A stretch of DNA of 64,000 nucleotides from Scilla litardierei (GCA_030789695.1 CM061132.1:159260817-159324816), one strand, 5' to 3'. Positions 1 through 13,238 are shown, counted from the first letter of the stretch. A program made the numbers and translations. The notes: generated from the letters alone by a model not told the origin.

Positions 1-570
1 TTCCCCCCCCCCCCTCGACGGGGTGGTTTTCGTTGTCATTTGGCCGTAGCCAACCCCCTCCGCATGGGGAGGGGGGATGCATTACCTCCATAGCCCATTT
101 GGCCATGGTGATCATGCACCAAAAGTCATCTTCCCCGATGGGAATAACCACCATCTTCTTCTCCGATGAAGCACCCGTTCGTCGATGAAGCACCCGTTCG
201 TCGAGAAAGTAGTTATTCTCTAATGGCCGTGTGCCAAAATGGAAAAATAACATACTTTAAAGTTCGCAAACTACACTCTCCACATGAAGAGAGTTCACAT
301 TCCCTATGAATGGAGACTTAGCATCCATGAAGAGTGCGAGCTTGACGATATGTACGGTCGGATCTTCCCGTCACGGAGAGTTCCTGACATATCCATAATG
401 ACAGAAGACCCTAACGTGAAAAGAACAACCGCTGCGTTCTCTCTGTCACGAAGCGTTCCTACCATATCCATAATGGTAGGATACCCATTCGTGAAAAAGA
501 CAACGCCTCGTTCATCGGTTCGATGGGGCGACGGTTTGACCGGGGCGAACCCGTATGGCTCTGATACCAA
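1..570 (-). mobile_element. Element D: start of internal region of a minus-strand LTR retrotransposon (cut by window edge)
   Basis: This is the beginning of the interior of an LTR retrotransposon that runs leftwards out of the window. The orientation is set by the primer-binding site at 558-569 and the LTR that starts at 571. The leader holds two direct repeats: an 18-19 bp unit near 165-202 and a 75-bp unit at 371-445 and 446-520. The 75-bp repeat is a multiple of three, and an open minus-strand frame (570-304) crosses both copies, so the 25-residue unit repeats in frame. I recognise no domain in that frame. No gag or pol domain is visible before the edge. Confidence 0.6.
558..569 (-). other. 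Primer-binding site, initiator tRNA-Met type
   Basis: The minus strand reads TGGTATCAGAGC, the classic 12-nt plant retrotransposon primer site complementary to the 3' end of initiator tRNA-Met. It lies one base away from the LTR end at 571, the usual spacing. It fixes element D as minus-strand and the 571-11753 repeat as its 5' LTR. Confidence 0.9.
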
Positions 571-928
571 TGTTGGATCCTGACAAAACAGCGACGTTAG
601 GATCGAATAATGAAGTAGAGACTTACGCTTGCATACGCGGCACCGTAATCTCGGAACTTCGCCCTCGGATTCGCCACAATGGTCGGTACTTCGTCACGGA
701 GGATCGAAGCAGCGTTTCACCACCTAAATCTCTATTTAGAAGAGGATTTTAATGGAAGGGAGAAGAAGAACATAAGATGCCTTTTGCAAACTTATGGCAT
801 GGAAAGTGTAGTATGAATGCCTTACCCTTGGGTCCTATTTATAGGCTTTAGGGGTGGTTATTGTAGGAAATAACCAATTATAAGCTTATTAGCCTATATT
901 AGTACATTCATTTATCCTCTTCTTCATT

Positions 929-1012
929 CACTTATCAAGTGCCTTTATGCACTTATAAAGTGACTTTTTCCACTTATCGAGTGGCTTTTTCCACTTATCG
1001 AGTGATCCTTTT
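929..1012. repeat. Four 21-bp tandem repeats with a palindromic core, inside the element D LTR
   Basis: Four units of exactly 21 bp start at 929, 950, 971 and 992. Each begins with a palindrome of the form CACTTATCGAGTG (variants CAAG, AAAG) followed by a T-rich spacer. Tandem palindromes inside an LTR resemble the enhancer repeats of other retroelements, but that role is inference. Confidence 0.85.
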
Positions 1013-1373
1013 CACACGAGAAAAGGTTCCCTCCGCACACGCTTTCGTGTACGCGACATCTGAGGTCCGTATACCATCATACATCCCCTCATGGGTGTAT
1101 TCATGTCGTCCATATCCAACACTAAAGATCGTGACAGTCCGATCTCCCATTCTAGTCTGCCAAATACGTCGTCGACACGCCTGTTTTCCTGAAGGCAGGA
1201 CGACCCAGCGATAGGGCGCACCTCGCCCGAACCTCGGAGGACGCTCGTCGGTCTTCCGGGGCAAGCAGGTAGCCTGTTGACCTTAGAGACTGACATGACT
1301 GGAGAAAGGGCGCGCTACGCCCCGACCAAGTGATAAGGGCGCACTCAACCGCGAACCCGACGAATCATACGGT

Positions 1374-4331
1374 TGTCACGTCCCGTTCCCCAGAATACCT
1401 TGTATTTAATTTTTTTTCCAAGGATCCTGAAGAGTGAGGGGGAGTGAGCGAGGGAAAAAGAAAGAAAGAAAAGACTGAATATGCAGGCCGATGCACACAT
1501 GCTGAGACAGTACAAGTGTAGCTTCAAAGAACATCAAACAACCTCATGAATACCGTAAATCAACAGCAACATATCTTACATATAACATCTTCCATTAATA
1601 TACATGCTACGAGTACACCACCACACATACACCACAACTCTTCACCTCCCAAAGCAACCAAGTTATACTATATAGCTACAGCCCACGCCAAATTCTACTC
1701 CTGAAACCCAAGTCCAAGTCATCTCCAACCACGCTGTCCCTGCTACCTGAAAATTAGGGAGGAGCACGTCAATGCGTGCCCAGTAGGAACCAACTTGGAT
1801 TTGGAACACCGTTCTAAAGTTATTAATCCATCAAACAAGGCAAGGAAACTAATGCATGCAAACTAAATAACGTAATGAAAAGTAAATAGCTAGATAAGGG
1901 GATCATACCTGCGATCCAATGTAGAGCTGCTACAAGAAAAGGGTTAGCACGAATAATAATAATAATAACAATAATAATAACACGAGTGTTCAAGCAACCA
2001 ATATCAAATAAGATAAGTGCAAGTGCCTGAGGCATGACATAGAGCCACAAATTACGGGCAAAGGGGAAGGGGAAGTGCTGCCAGCAGTAGAAGTAACACG
2101 CAAATCTTATTTTATTATTTCATAATAGTGTTAATTGAAATTTGGGTAAACTGTGTGATACCAGGTCCTGGACTTCACCCTAAATTTGGGGTGAACTAGC
2201 ACACGACGCAGTGGACACGGGCACTGTACGCCGGGCCTCTCAGCTCCCCCGTCCCTGACAGGAGTGAGGCTCTACAACCTCCTTACCCCTCCACTCCCGG
2301 CAAAGACGAGTGTGTATAAAAATCCCCTCCACTCTCGGAAAAGACGAGTGGGTATAAACTCCACACATCCCATAATCATCTCCCAACTTCACAGTCCAGG
2401 CCTCATATCCACAATTTACTCAAACCCCGCCTAAAACTCGGGTTTTGCTAACTCACCCTCCTTAGAGATGACTGAGACTTTCCAGAATTTCATTTTATCA
2501 TTTTAGCAATGAAGAAGCCATGTTGCAGGGCATCACATTCTATTTTCATACCAACATGGGTCATGCACCGAAATGTCATGCCCTTCAACATAGCCATTTC
2601 AATTCATCGCTCATAACATATGATACCATGCTTCACATGACCCCATCATTGCTATTTCACAACATGTTTCATAGCACAAATGTTTACAAGCTCAATTCTC
2701 ATACTATTCAACTTTCACTTCATTGTGGCATTTTCACGAACACGTGATGGGCGTGTCATGTATGCTCATGTGCACATTAGCAAATCCATTAGAAATACAT
2801 ATCAAGAATCTACATTGCATGTAACAACAACATTCATGCACTATAGAGAGGGAATTAGCAACATCACCCAATTTATAACACCACTTTAGTACTTCTGATT
2901 GCTGGAATTTGCAGAAGTTGACAATACATGGGCATAAATCATCGGTTTGCATTGAGAATTTGACAAATTGTTCCAAATGAAAGTTATAGATATATTAGTC
3001 CAGGATTCAGATATAAAATTTCATGCAAAACTATTAAATAGGTGATTTATGGTGAATTATTTGGTGAAATGTGTCAAATATATTTTTCAAACAGATTTCT
3101 GGGTCTGTATTGAAATCCAATTTTGAGCATGTTGGAGCCAGAATTTCGACATATAAGCTCTCTGATAAAATTTTAGATAAACTTGTTAACTTTTCAACAA
3201 GACCAAAATCTTAAAATTCCAAGATGTGTGCAGGTGTTTAAGCCAATTCTACTAAATTGTATCAACACTGAAAATCAAACAGACATGTTGTAAAGATAGA
3301 TTTATTGCTCCTAATTTCTGAATTGAAAATATGTCAAACTTTATATGATTTTGAGGTAGAACTTCATGATCTACAAGCTTATATTTTTTAAAAAACCCTA
3401 ATTAGATCTACAGAGAACTGAATCCAAGCATAAACACATAACAAAATTTCAGCCTTTTGGAAGAAGTGATTTTGCTTAGAATTTCAAGGGGATATTCATG
3501 AAATTTGAGACATGGATCATTAATTTTCACCATCCCTGATACATATTAAGTAAAACATGCTATAATAACATAATAGCACAAATCAATTTGAAGGAATTCC
3601 AAATCCAAGAAGATCCCTACCTCAAAATTCGATTTTTCCTCTTCTCCTCATATTCCTCTTCTTCTTCTTCTTCTTCTTCTTCTCTTTTTTTTGTGGAGAA
3701 TTTCGGCCATGGTGATGGGGAGGCCGGCCATGTCATGGGGAGGAGAGGGGAAAGGAGAAGAGAGGAGAAAGAATTAGAAATAAGGAGAAGAGTGTAGAAT
3801 GAAGAAGATAATTACAAGTGTAATTCCTTCTCATGCAAGAATGGAATATTTCAAGGGAATATTCCATGAGGGCAATGACTAAAATACCCCTCCACCTTCT
3901 AGGTATTTACAAGTTTGACATTACTTTATGCACACACCACTTGAGGATGTATGTACAGCAGCTTTAGTCAAAAAGACCGTTTTGCCTCTGACCTTTCTAA
4001 AAAGTTACATGGGTTGACATAAACCCCTAACCCCTTTCACACTTGCGTGGCTTCCCCACACACACCCATGCATGCTTACACATGCACACATGCACTCTCA
4101 CACACAGGTCGAACCCATTCCTGTTGTTTTACACTCACGACGTCATTCGCGCTTCTCACGCGCTCATTCTCGCTTTCTCATCTCTTAGCCATGTATTACG
4201 GCCTAATCCCCTTTGCACTACGTCACATACATCGATATCTACGCTTATTTTCATGCCCACGCGTGCATCGTTGGTAGAAATACCATGTGTATTCAGTAGA
4301 ATACACGTATAGTGCAATATAGGGCATGACA
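1374..4331 (-). repeat. Element A 3' LTR (left copy)
   Basis: This 2,958-bp LTR is alignable from end to end with 8016-11356 once the MITE there is removed. Landmarks shared by both copies include the ATCATACCTGCGATCCAATG stretch (about 1905 and 8545), an AAT/AAC trinucleotide run (about 1952 and 8590) and a CTT microsatellite (about 3657 and 10270). Small frames in it are spurious and occur as decayed pairs in both copies. Confidence 0.9.
3655..3684. repeat. CTT microsatellite in element A LTR
   Basis: A run of CTT/TTC units, also present in the partner LTR near 10266-10303 with a different length. Confidence 0.85.
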
Positions 4332-5544
4332 TCCTACCCACCTTAAAGTAAAGTCCGTCCTTGGAATTTTTAGGGCGTGAACCCTGCCCAAGGTCAGCTA
4401 GGTATGACAATCTTACTACCCATGAAATACAAACAAGAATACATATCTACACCACACTTATATGCACTACATGCTTCGCTATTATCCATACGCATCAGCA
4501 TCGTACACATATCACAGATACACCCTATTATTTATCTAATGGTACATCCACATCACTATGTGCACTCACTACATACACATACATATTTGTTCTTCACATA
4601 CACATCTAGGCACATATTTTCACACTCTAACATACACATCACACACCATAAATAAATCTTTATACGTATTATTATACGTATTTAGATTACTACTCATATC
4701 CATGTGCATATGACATCACATCGTGTCCATATCACGATAGGTTCAAGTATAACGACTTATATTCTACCTGCTTATATATATACATATACGTCTATATCCA
4801 TGCACAAACACACAACAATACACATTTATCTACACAACATTACTTAATAAACAGGGTCACTATCACGATGTCACACCGTATGTACACCGGATCCCTATAC
4901 ATCCGATACTTAGTCATATGGGCTCACTTCCATGTATAGGCATATAAATAACCATATACACATATTATTTAGTCTCATCCATACATACATTCACGTGCAT
5001 GTACCAACATATGCATGATCAAGTCACATAGGGTTCACAATCATGCTTTAAATAATTATACACATAACCTCACATCCATAGTGGTGCACCTACTACCTCA
5101 TACAGATAGCCACTTATACCACACACAATACATATAAGAGTACACAACATAACACGTCCCTCTCTATATGCTATATATATAACTACCTTTGCACATCACA
5201 CACGCATACTGCCATGATAGTCAGATAATTATAAATATTCATATACACTCTACACATGCGTATACATATAAATTTGCAACCACACACACATTCCAATACC
5301 CACATGTCAAACAGTTTCATTCACTTACATTTATCAAACATATATGTACACCTACGTTACATATCTTATCACCCTTACATTTACATTGCACATGTATATA
5401 CATACATACATGCTTTGGTACAGACTTATATGCATATATACATGCATGCAAGCAGAGATACATTTTTCCAGGGCATATCGAGATACACCTGGATGAACAA
5501 ACCTATAGGATAGATCAGCGAGTGAACAAACAAGATATGTATAA

Positions 5545-5637
<93 letters not shown>
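5545..5637. repeat. Composite microsatellite (GT)n(TA)n(CT)n
   Basis: Three dinucleotide runs abut: GT to about 5566, TA to about 5601, then CT to 5637. Overlapping frames on both strands that read as Ile-Tyr, Cys-Val or Leu-Ser repeats come from this run and are not genes. Confidence 0.97.
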
Positions 5638-6031
5638 GGCCTACACATAGCCATATACACGTTCGCTCATACACACCAGATTCTTATTCTAATAGTAGGT
5701 ATGCATAAAGACATGTATATATATACCTATTAGGATCCATGCATCATGCATATACATTACCATGTATGGGCGCGCGCACACCTACACATACTATACATAT
5801 CCTGCTTTTACACCTATACAGTCAAGCTACTCAACTATATTAGCATGTAGTCGATAGCTACCCATACCACTATATACATAACATCCAATATGTTCATACT
5901 TCTACTAACATACTAGTATACACACAAATATATGTATTTCAATATTCATACACATTCGATAGATGGCCACATCCACTATTCGTACTCATCCATATACTGA
6001 TACATGTATATCAAAATAAGGATCATTCACA

Positions 6032-6529
6032 TCTATATATTAAAACACAACTATTTTTGAATCCTAGGGCTGACTGGGACAAGCTGATGTCATGCTGATG
6101 TATAAAGAGGTTGATAGAAGAATGGCTAGGATTTAATCTTGGTAAAAGAAGGGTTGAGATGAGTGTTTGGAAAACCCACCACTTTTTTCCTTTTGTTTTC
6201 AAACCCCCCACAATCACTACATTTACGCAGAATACCACATATTTCCCCGTTTTGCTAAAAAAAACCCTCTCATTTCACTTTTTACCCACGCACCATACAC
6301 ACACACACACACACTTATGCACTTCCACCCTTTGCGCCGAAGGCGCCCCTGCTAAATTTTTTTACGCTAATTTGTTGTTCCGACTCAAGGGCGCCCTCAC
6401 CGAATTTATTGTTCTACGCCGAATTTGTTGCTCCACACAAATTTGACTGTGTAAATAATGTTTGGGAACAAAGATTTCGTGGGAGAAAATCTTAAATGAA
6501 CCGTGCCCGCGGGCACAGGTTATGACTAG
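6032..6529 (+). mobile_element. Helitron H1, small non-autonomous
   Basis: It starts TCTATATATTAAAACAC and ends in a hairpin (CCGTGCCCGCGGGCACAGG, 6501-6519) followed by a short spacer and CTAG at 6526-6529. The flanking bases are A (6031) and T (6530), the expected insertion between A and T with no target duplication. At 498 bp it codes for no Rep/helicase. Near 6333-6433 it holds copies of a repeat with the hairpin core GCGCCGAAGGCGC, also found in H2. Confidence 0.9.
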
Positions 6530-8015
6530 TACATACATATATAACCACTCATAAGATATACACTAATACACATCCAATAACAACAACACATATACACAAT
6601 CACACTATACTTTCTACAATACACCCACATACATATAAGTATCTCATACACCAATATACGATCCCCTTCATGCCACTATAAACGGAGGGGTACATGCACT
6701 ATATATATATACATCCAAATGGTCCTATAGGCACCATTCTACGGGTAAGCATATACACACATATATACATATACCATAACTCCACTTAACCGTGCAAACC
6801 CATAGCCACCCCACTTATACATGCACTGTATAATCTCAAATCTTCACATTCATCACATTCTACATATGATACACGTCACATTATATTCCTATCCCATAAT
6901 AGGCACGGTATAGAGCTAAGGCCTCAACTTGGGTGGACGGGTCTAACGCATCAATACCCTCCTTAGGATACATCCACTCCAAACACCCTGGAGCATTACT
7001 CATACTATCCATGCATCCACCACTTGTCTATATCGCTACAATAACGCTATATATGGCCAAAACACAACACCTGTCTTCACGCAATAATACACCCACGACC
7101 ATATACCTAAGTAAAACAATATACCAATCCCTATATGTCCATAGGCAGCATACATATATTCTCAGTTATTCAAATCTAACACATTAGGAGTTCACACACT
7201 AACAATACAACACTAGCGATAGATATATACCAATATTTCAACACATATCTACACCACCTACCCATACAAGCACACATATATTCACACACATGCACTTTTC
7301 CCACATATATCAACAAGACCATATGAACACTCCACCACTTTATCCACACAAGGATAGATATACGCACCTTGGTAATTTCCCACACTGGGAAACAACCATA
7401 ATGTAATAGATAGAAAAACGCTTACATGCACTCATATCAGCTATGTACATATCTTCACTCACACACATACAGGGCGTATGTCCCCACTAGCTTATATGTA
7501 CCCACTAATATACATCCATGAACAAACACGTATATATCACCTATGTCTCGGAGTCGCACAAGTATACCACATACCAGTCTCTTATATCCGTGTCATGTAC
7601 TTTTATAGAGACGTAGTATACATACACTCAAGTATTCACCCACCTAGTATATACTCCCAAGTTTATCCATACATGCAGCTTTCATGATATTCAAATACAA
7701 ATATGCATATATACTGAATACAAGTATATATGTGACGCATGTAATTCAAATATCCAAGTACAACAGCTGTATTTATACACACAAATTCTCATTAGTATAT
7801 ATACACTGACACCAACTAATATACTTCTATAGTATACTACACTGAAGGAAGTTCATCCTCTGACTTCCTAAGTTAGTGGTTTAAGGGTGGATCACTTAAG
7901 GCTCTAAGGTCACTACCCACCTTAGGGCTAATGTATCCCAATCACCTACTGAAGCGTTACATGTACTATCCTTACGCACATCGCAGTGCGGTGGCCTGCA
8001 TGGGCCGTCAAAAAC

Positions 8016-11000
8016 TGTCACGTCCCGTTCCCCAGAATACCATGTATTTAACTTTTTTTCAAGTATCCTGAAGAGTGAGGGGGAGTGAGCGAGGGAAAAA
8101 GAAAGAAAGAAGAGACTGAATATGCAGGCTACTACGCACATGCTGGGACAGTACAAGTGTAGCTTCAAAGAACATCAAACAACCTCATGAATAACGTAAA
8201 TCAACAGTAATATATCTTACATATAACATCTTCCATTAATATACATGCTCCGAGTACACCACCACACATACACCAACACTCTTCACCTCCCAAAGCAACC
8301 AGGTTACACATATAGCTACAGCCCATGCCAAATTCTACTCCTGAAACCCAACTCCAAGTCATCTCCAACCACGCTATCCCTGCTACCTGAAAAATAGGGA
8401 GGATCACGTCAATGCGTGCCCTAGTAGGAACCAACTTGGATTTGAAACACCGTTCTAAAGTTATTAATCCACCAAACAAGGCAAGGAAACTAATGCATGC
8501 AAACTAAATAACGTAATGAAAAGTAAATAGCTAGATAAGGGGATCATACCTGCGATCCAATGTAGAGCTGCAAGAAAAGGGTTAGCACGAATAATAATAA
8601 CAACAATAATAATAACACGAGTGTTCAAGCAACCAATATCAAATAAGATAAGTGCAAGTGCCTGAGGCATGACACAAAGCCACAAAGTACGGGCAAAGGG
8701 GAAAGGGAAGTGATGCCAGCAGTAGAAGTAACACGCAAATCTTATTTTATTGTTTCATAATAGAGTTAATTGGAATTTGGGTAAACTGTGTAATACCAGG
8801 TCCTGTATTTCACCCCAAATTTGGGGTGAACAAAACGCAGTGGACACGGGCACTGTACGCCGGGCCTCTCAGCTCTCACGTCCCTGGCAAGAGTGAGGCT
8901 CTACAACCTCATTACCCCTCCACTCCCGGCAAAGGCGAGTGTGTATAAAAATCCCCTCCACTCTCGGTAAAGACGAGTGGGTATAAACTCCACACATCTC
9001 ATAATCATCTCCCAACTTCACAGTCCAGGCCTCATATCCACAATTTACTCAAACCCCGCCTAAAACTCGGGTTTTGCTAACTCACCCTCCTTAGAGATGA
9101 CTGAGACTTTCCAGAATTTCATTTTATCATTTTAGCAATGAAGAAGTCATGTTGCAAGGCATCACATTCTATTTTCATACCAACATGGGTCTTGCACCGA
9201 AACGTCATGCCCTTCAACATAGCCATTTCAATTCATCGCTCATAACATATGATACCATGCTTCACATGACCCCGTCATTGCTATTTCACAACATGTTTCA
9301 TAGCACAAATGTTTACAAGCTCAATTCTCATACTATTCAACTTTCACTTCATTGTGGCATTTTCACGAACACGTGATGAGTGTGTCATGTATGTTCATGT
9401 GCACATTAGCAAATCCATTAGGAATACATATCAAGAATCTACCTTACATATAACAACAAAATTCATGCACTATAGAGAGGGAATTAGCAACACTACCCAA
9501 TTTATAACACCACTTTATTACTTCAGATTGCTGGAATTTGCAGAAGTTGACAATACATGGGCATAAATCATCGGTTTGCATTGAGCATTTGACAAATTGT
9601 TCCAAATGAAAGTTATATATATATTAGTCCTGGATTCAGATATAAAATTTCATACAAAAATATTAAATAGATGATTTATGGTGAATTATTTGGTGAAGTA
9701 TGTCAAATCTGTTTTTCAGACAGATTTCTGGGTCTGTATTGAAATCCAATTTTGAGCATGTTGGAGCCAGAATTTCGATATATAAGAAATCTGATGAAAG
9801 TTTAGATAAACTTGTTAACTTTCCAACAAGACCAAGATCATAAAATTCCAATATGTGTGCCGGTGTTTAGGCCAATTCTACTTAACTATGTCAACACTGA
9901 AAATCAAACAGACATGTTGTAAAGATGCATTTATTGCTCCTAATTTCTGAATTGAACATATGTCAAACTTTATGTGATTTTGGGGTAGAACTTCATGATC
10001 TACAAGTTTATATTTTTTTCGAACCATAATTCGAGCTACATAGAACAGAATCCAAGTATAAGCACACAACATAATTCAGCCTTTTGGAAGAAGTGATTTT
10101 GCTTAGAATTTCAAGGGGATATTCATGAAAATTGAGACATGGATCATAAATTTTCACCATCCCTAATACATATTAAGTAAAACATGCTATAATAACATAA
10201 TAGCACAAATAAATTTGAAGAAATTCCAAATCCAAGAAGATCCCTACCTCAAAATTCTATTTTTCCTCTTCTCCTCCTCTTCCTCTTCTTCTTCTTCTTC
10301 TTCTTCTCTTGTTTTTTTTGTGTGGAGAATTTCGGCCATGGTGATGGGGAGGCAGGCGATGTCATGGGGAGGAGATGGGAAAGGAGAAAAGAGGAGAAAG
10401 AATTATAAATAAGGAGAAGAGTGTAGAATGAAGAAGATAATTACAAGTGTAATTCCTTCTCATGCAAGAATGGAATATTCTAAGGGAATATTCCATGAGG
10501 ACAATGACTAAAATACCCCTCCACCTTCTAGGTATTTACAAGTTTGCCATTACTTTATGCACACACCACTTGAGGATGTACGTACAGCAGCTTTAGTCAA
10601 AAAGACCGTTTTGCCCCTGACCTTTCTAAAAATTTACAGGGGTTGCCATTGATCCCTAACCCCTTTCACACTTGCATGGCTTCCCCCCACACTCCCATGC
10701 ATGCCTACACATGCACACATGCACCTACCCACACACGTCGAACCCATTCCTGTTGTTTTACACTCACGACGTTATTCGCGCTTCTCCTGCGCTCATTCTC
10801 GCTTTCTCATCTCTTAGCCATGTATTACAGCCTAATCCCCCTTGCACTACATCACATACATCGATATATATGCTTATTTTCATGCCCACGTGTGCATCGT
10901 ATGTAGAAATACCATGTGTATTCAGTAGAATACACGTATAGTGCAATATAGGGCAGGTGAAATCATATAAAAATACCCCAACGTTTGGGGCCTCTTTCAT

Positions 11001-11356
11001 ATTAATACCCTAAACTTTTAAGTCATACACAATAGTACCTTTTTTGGTTTTTTTAATTTATACCCGTTTTGCCCTTTACCCTATTCAGAAAAATAATACC
11101 CTAATGTTTGGGGTATCTTTCAAAAAAAAATACCCAAATCCCACTAAAACCCAAATCACTTGGGTATTTTTTTGGAAGATACCCCAAACGTTAGGGTATT
11201 ATTTTTCTGAATAGGGTAAAGGGCAAAACTGGTATAAATTAAACAAAAAACGAAAAAGGGTACTATTGTGTATGATTTAAAAGTTCAGGGTATTAATATG
11301 AAAGAGGCCCCAAACGTTGGGGTATTTTTGTGTGATTTCCCCTATAGGGCATGACA
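8016..11356 (-). repeat. Element A 5' LTR (right copy), interrupted by a MITE
   Basis: The second LTR of element A is about 2,945 bp after subtracting the 387-bp MITE and its 9-bp duplication. It begins TGTCACGTCCC and ends GGGCATGACA, with the final bases lying beyond the MITE at 11343-11356. The ACGGT duplication follows immediately. Confidence 0.9.
10956..11342. mobile_element. Mutator-like foldback MITE
   Basis: This 387-bp element has terminal inverted repeats close to 190 bp long. The left end reads GGTGAAATCATATAAAAATA and the complement of the right end GGGGAAATCACACAAAAATA; the match continues through CCCCAACGTTTGGGG and on towards the centre. It is flanked by a perfect 9-bp duplication TATAGGGCA (10947-10955 and 11343-11351). 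A 9-bp duplication with long inverted repeats is the signature of Mutator-like elements. It is too short to code for a transposase. Confidence 0.93.
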
Positions 11357-11753
11357 ACGGTCGTTCTCCCCCAGCACGCCGGGAACAGCGTGTAGGGTGT
11401 ACGTCCGGACAGCTCGTCATCGATCCGGGGTGACCTAACGGTACATCGCTAACTCCGCCTCTCAGAGGCTCTACGACAACCCTTTGGCGCATCGGACACG
11501 ACAAACAACCTAGAACAAGGAAGCTAATGACACTTCCACCGCCCGACCATCTGACAAAGCACCCCCTGGCCGATGCGTCCCCTGACACTTTACGCTTTCG
11601 GCCCTGACATCCTGACAAAGGTGCCCCTGACCATTGCACCGTCTGACATAACTGTGGCTGACACCCCAGATCCTGACATCGTCGACTGAAGCTTCCGTTG
11701 ACAGCAGAGCCAGCTCAACACACCGAGTCAGTTTCACCAAACCGCCTCCAACA

Positions 11754-13238
11754 GGGAGGGGGTTGGAAAATTATCTCTCAATCTTATTATTCACACAAAA
11801 GAGCAAAGGTCTTCCATATCTTTGTTCTTCCACTCCCGATAGCGTGTCACGTACGGTCGACTCACTCTTAGTCCGACCTGCGTGCCTGGCCCCTGTTTTA
11901 AGTCCTACTACTAACTTGGGCATCGGAGAGGCTAAGGGTTGGACCCCAACCCAGCCTTTCTGACGAGCTACTCCTTGTGCAGGTTAGCCCGCCGTCACGA
12001 ACGGCGCTTCGCCCTAACCTCCGGCAGTGGAGTCGTAAGGCAGTCATCGGGGAATTGATTCCATGGTCGGCCTTCGTAGTATGATCAGCCTCTTCACTAC
12101 ACTAATCACCTGTCTAATAGCTCACCTTAATCCCATCACCAACATAACCACCGCGCCCTTGGTTTCCCATAATACAAATTCATTGTACGCGGGTTTTACC
12201 CCGCAACATTAGATGACCCAGACCTGTCTACCATGAGGCATGTCGAGCATTGGTTGTGTCGTTTCGAGCTTGCACGATCCGAGGTGACCCAGATCTGTCC
12301 CCCATGAGGCATGGCGGCTCCGATCGACCGAAGGTAAGCCCGGTGAAGGCAGGACGTCTCGGATCTTGCCTGATCGAGGTGCGGTGACTCCGACTAACCG
12401 ATGACGATCTTTGGGGATGCTTGACAACCCACATCTCGCCTCATTCGAGGCATGACTCGGCAAGGTCGCACGGAGAAGGAGAATAAATTGGAAAACTCCT
12501 GGTTCGACCCATGAAGGCTGAGCCGCCAAGATACGGTCAGTGATTTGCTCGTCGAGGGGTGCAGATAAATTTGATGTTGCACACCTTTCGATTCCTCACT
12601 TGATATGCAGCTCATCAATCAAGATCCTCAGATGCTGCCCAAGTCTGCAGTTGAAAATTTGACTCGGTTATTGAAAAAATAGACAATAATCGATGTCACA
12701 CGGTTTTTAACCACTCTGTTGATGGGTCGAGTCAACATGATCAGAACGTTGACTCTTTTTCCATAGACGTCACCAAACTGTTAAGCCCAAAAATAACCGA
12801 TACAGTTGTTGGGCCGACAAGGACGCTTCCGGTGGATCGATCCTTCGTCGGCCGAGAGATGGGACCCGTGAACGAGCGTCTCCGGGTCGTGAGTGCTAGG
12901 GTCGGCCTCTACGGATGAACGTTCCCCTAGCTCCGATGTGTCTCCGCGATCTTAGCCATGCTTGGAGATCTCGTTATACGAGATTACTCCCCCTTTCCTT
13001 TGTCTTTGGAGATATTTATCCCCCTTCTCTCTGTAACTTCCCCTCCATTTAATGTGGACACTAATTGCTTAATTAGTGTGCCTTTGAATTAGTCCATTAG
13101 GAGTGTAACCACCTCCCCCTTTATTTTAGCCCTTCATTGCCCTCTTTAAGGCTATTGAAGTGGCCATTTAAGTAGGAATCTGACTAAGTCTTATGACTAA
13201 TTAGTTAGTGATTTTGACTTGGTCATGGTTTATCTTAC
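11754..13238. other. Decayed retroelement and intergenic DNA, no gene seen
   Basis: I find no supported gene here. Right of 11753 lies a GGGAGGGGGTTGG stretch and then anonymous sequence. At about 12213-12320 an imperfect direct repeat contains TGACCCAGAYCTGTC and CATGAGGCATG. Around 12770-12840 the sequence resembles the leader/LTR junction at 63808-63870 (both contain CCAAAC-GTTAAG and GNTACAGTTGT), so this is probably a relic of the same Gypsy family in minus orientation. The short frames are unsupported. Confidence 0.5.

Larger units (their letters stand above)
4332..8015 (-). mobile_element. Element A internal region, non-coding
   Basis: This 3.7-kb stretch is rich in ACATAT-type low-complexity sequence and shows no protein domain in any frame. 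Next to the left LTR the minus strand reads AAGGTGGGTAGGA, the polypurine tract for plus-strand DNA synthesis, preceded by codons for D-G-L-Y-F-K-V-G-R-M, a relic of a Gypsy polyprotein tail. The primer-site end lies at about 7975-8015, where the minus strand reads GACGGCCCATGCAGGCCACC, similar to the same position in elements B and C. It contains the composite microsatellite at 5545-5637 and Helitron H1. Confidence 0.8.
1374..11356 (-). mobile_element. Element A: complete non-coding LTR retrotransposon (LARD-like), minus strand
   Basis: Two long direct repeats (1374-4331 and 8016-11356) enclose a 3.7-kb interior. Both repeats begin TGTCACGTCCC on the plus strand and end GGGCATGACA. The whole element is flanked by the 5-bp target duplication ACGGT (1369-1373 and 11357-11361). 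A polypurine tract reads on the minus strand just inside 4332, so the element points left. I find no gag, protease, reverse transcriptase or integrase frame, so it depends on a helper. The LTRs differ from each other by a few percent by eye, so the insertion is not very recent. It carries a Helitron and a Mutator-like MITE as later insertions. Confidence 0.92.
571..11753 (-). mobile_element. Element D 5' LTR, split by insertion of element A
   Basis: The LTR starts on the plus strand with TGTTGG and ends with CCAACA at 11748-11753, a matching terminal inverted repeat. Its two parts, 571-1373 and 11362-11753, make about 1.2 kb once element A and one duplicated ACGGT are removed. The left boundary is firm because of the adjacent primer site. 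The right boundary rests only on the CCAACA match; a similar CAACA occurs about 33 bases earlier and is the alternative. The element's other LTR lies outside the window, so its target duplication cannot be checked. Confidence 0.65.

Noticed and set aside
5189..5638. 149-codon frame across the GT/TA/CT microsatellite
   Set aside because: It is generated by dinucleotide repeats and ACATAT-type low-complexity DNA. Both strands are open, and there is no protein-like composition.
11277..11740. Minus-strand frames of 120 and 76 codons
   Set aside because: They run through the MITE end, the LTR A end and LTR D sequence, so they cross transposon boundaries and cannot be one gene.
12209..12618. Overlapping minus-strand frames in the 12.2-12.6 kb region
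   Set aside because: They contain no recognisable domain, overlap one another in different frames, and lie over short direct repeats in decayed retroelement DNA.
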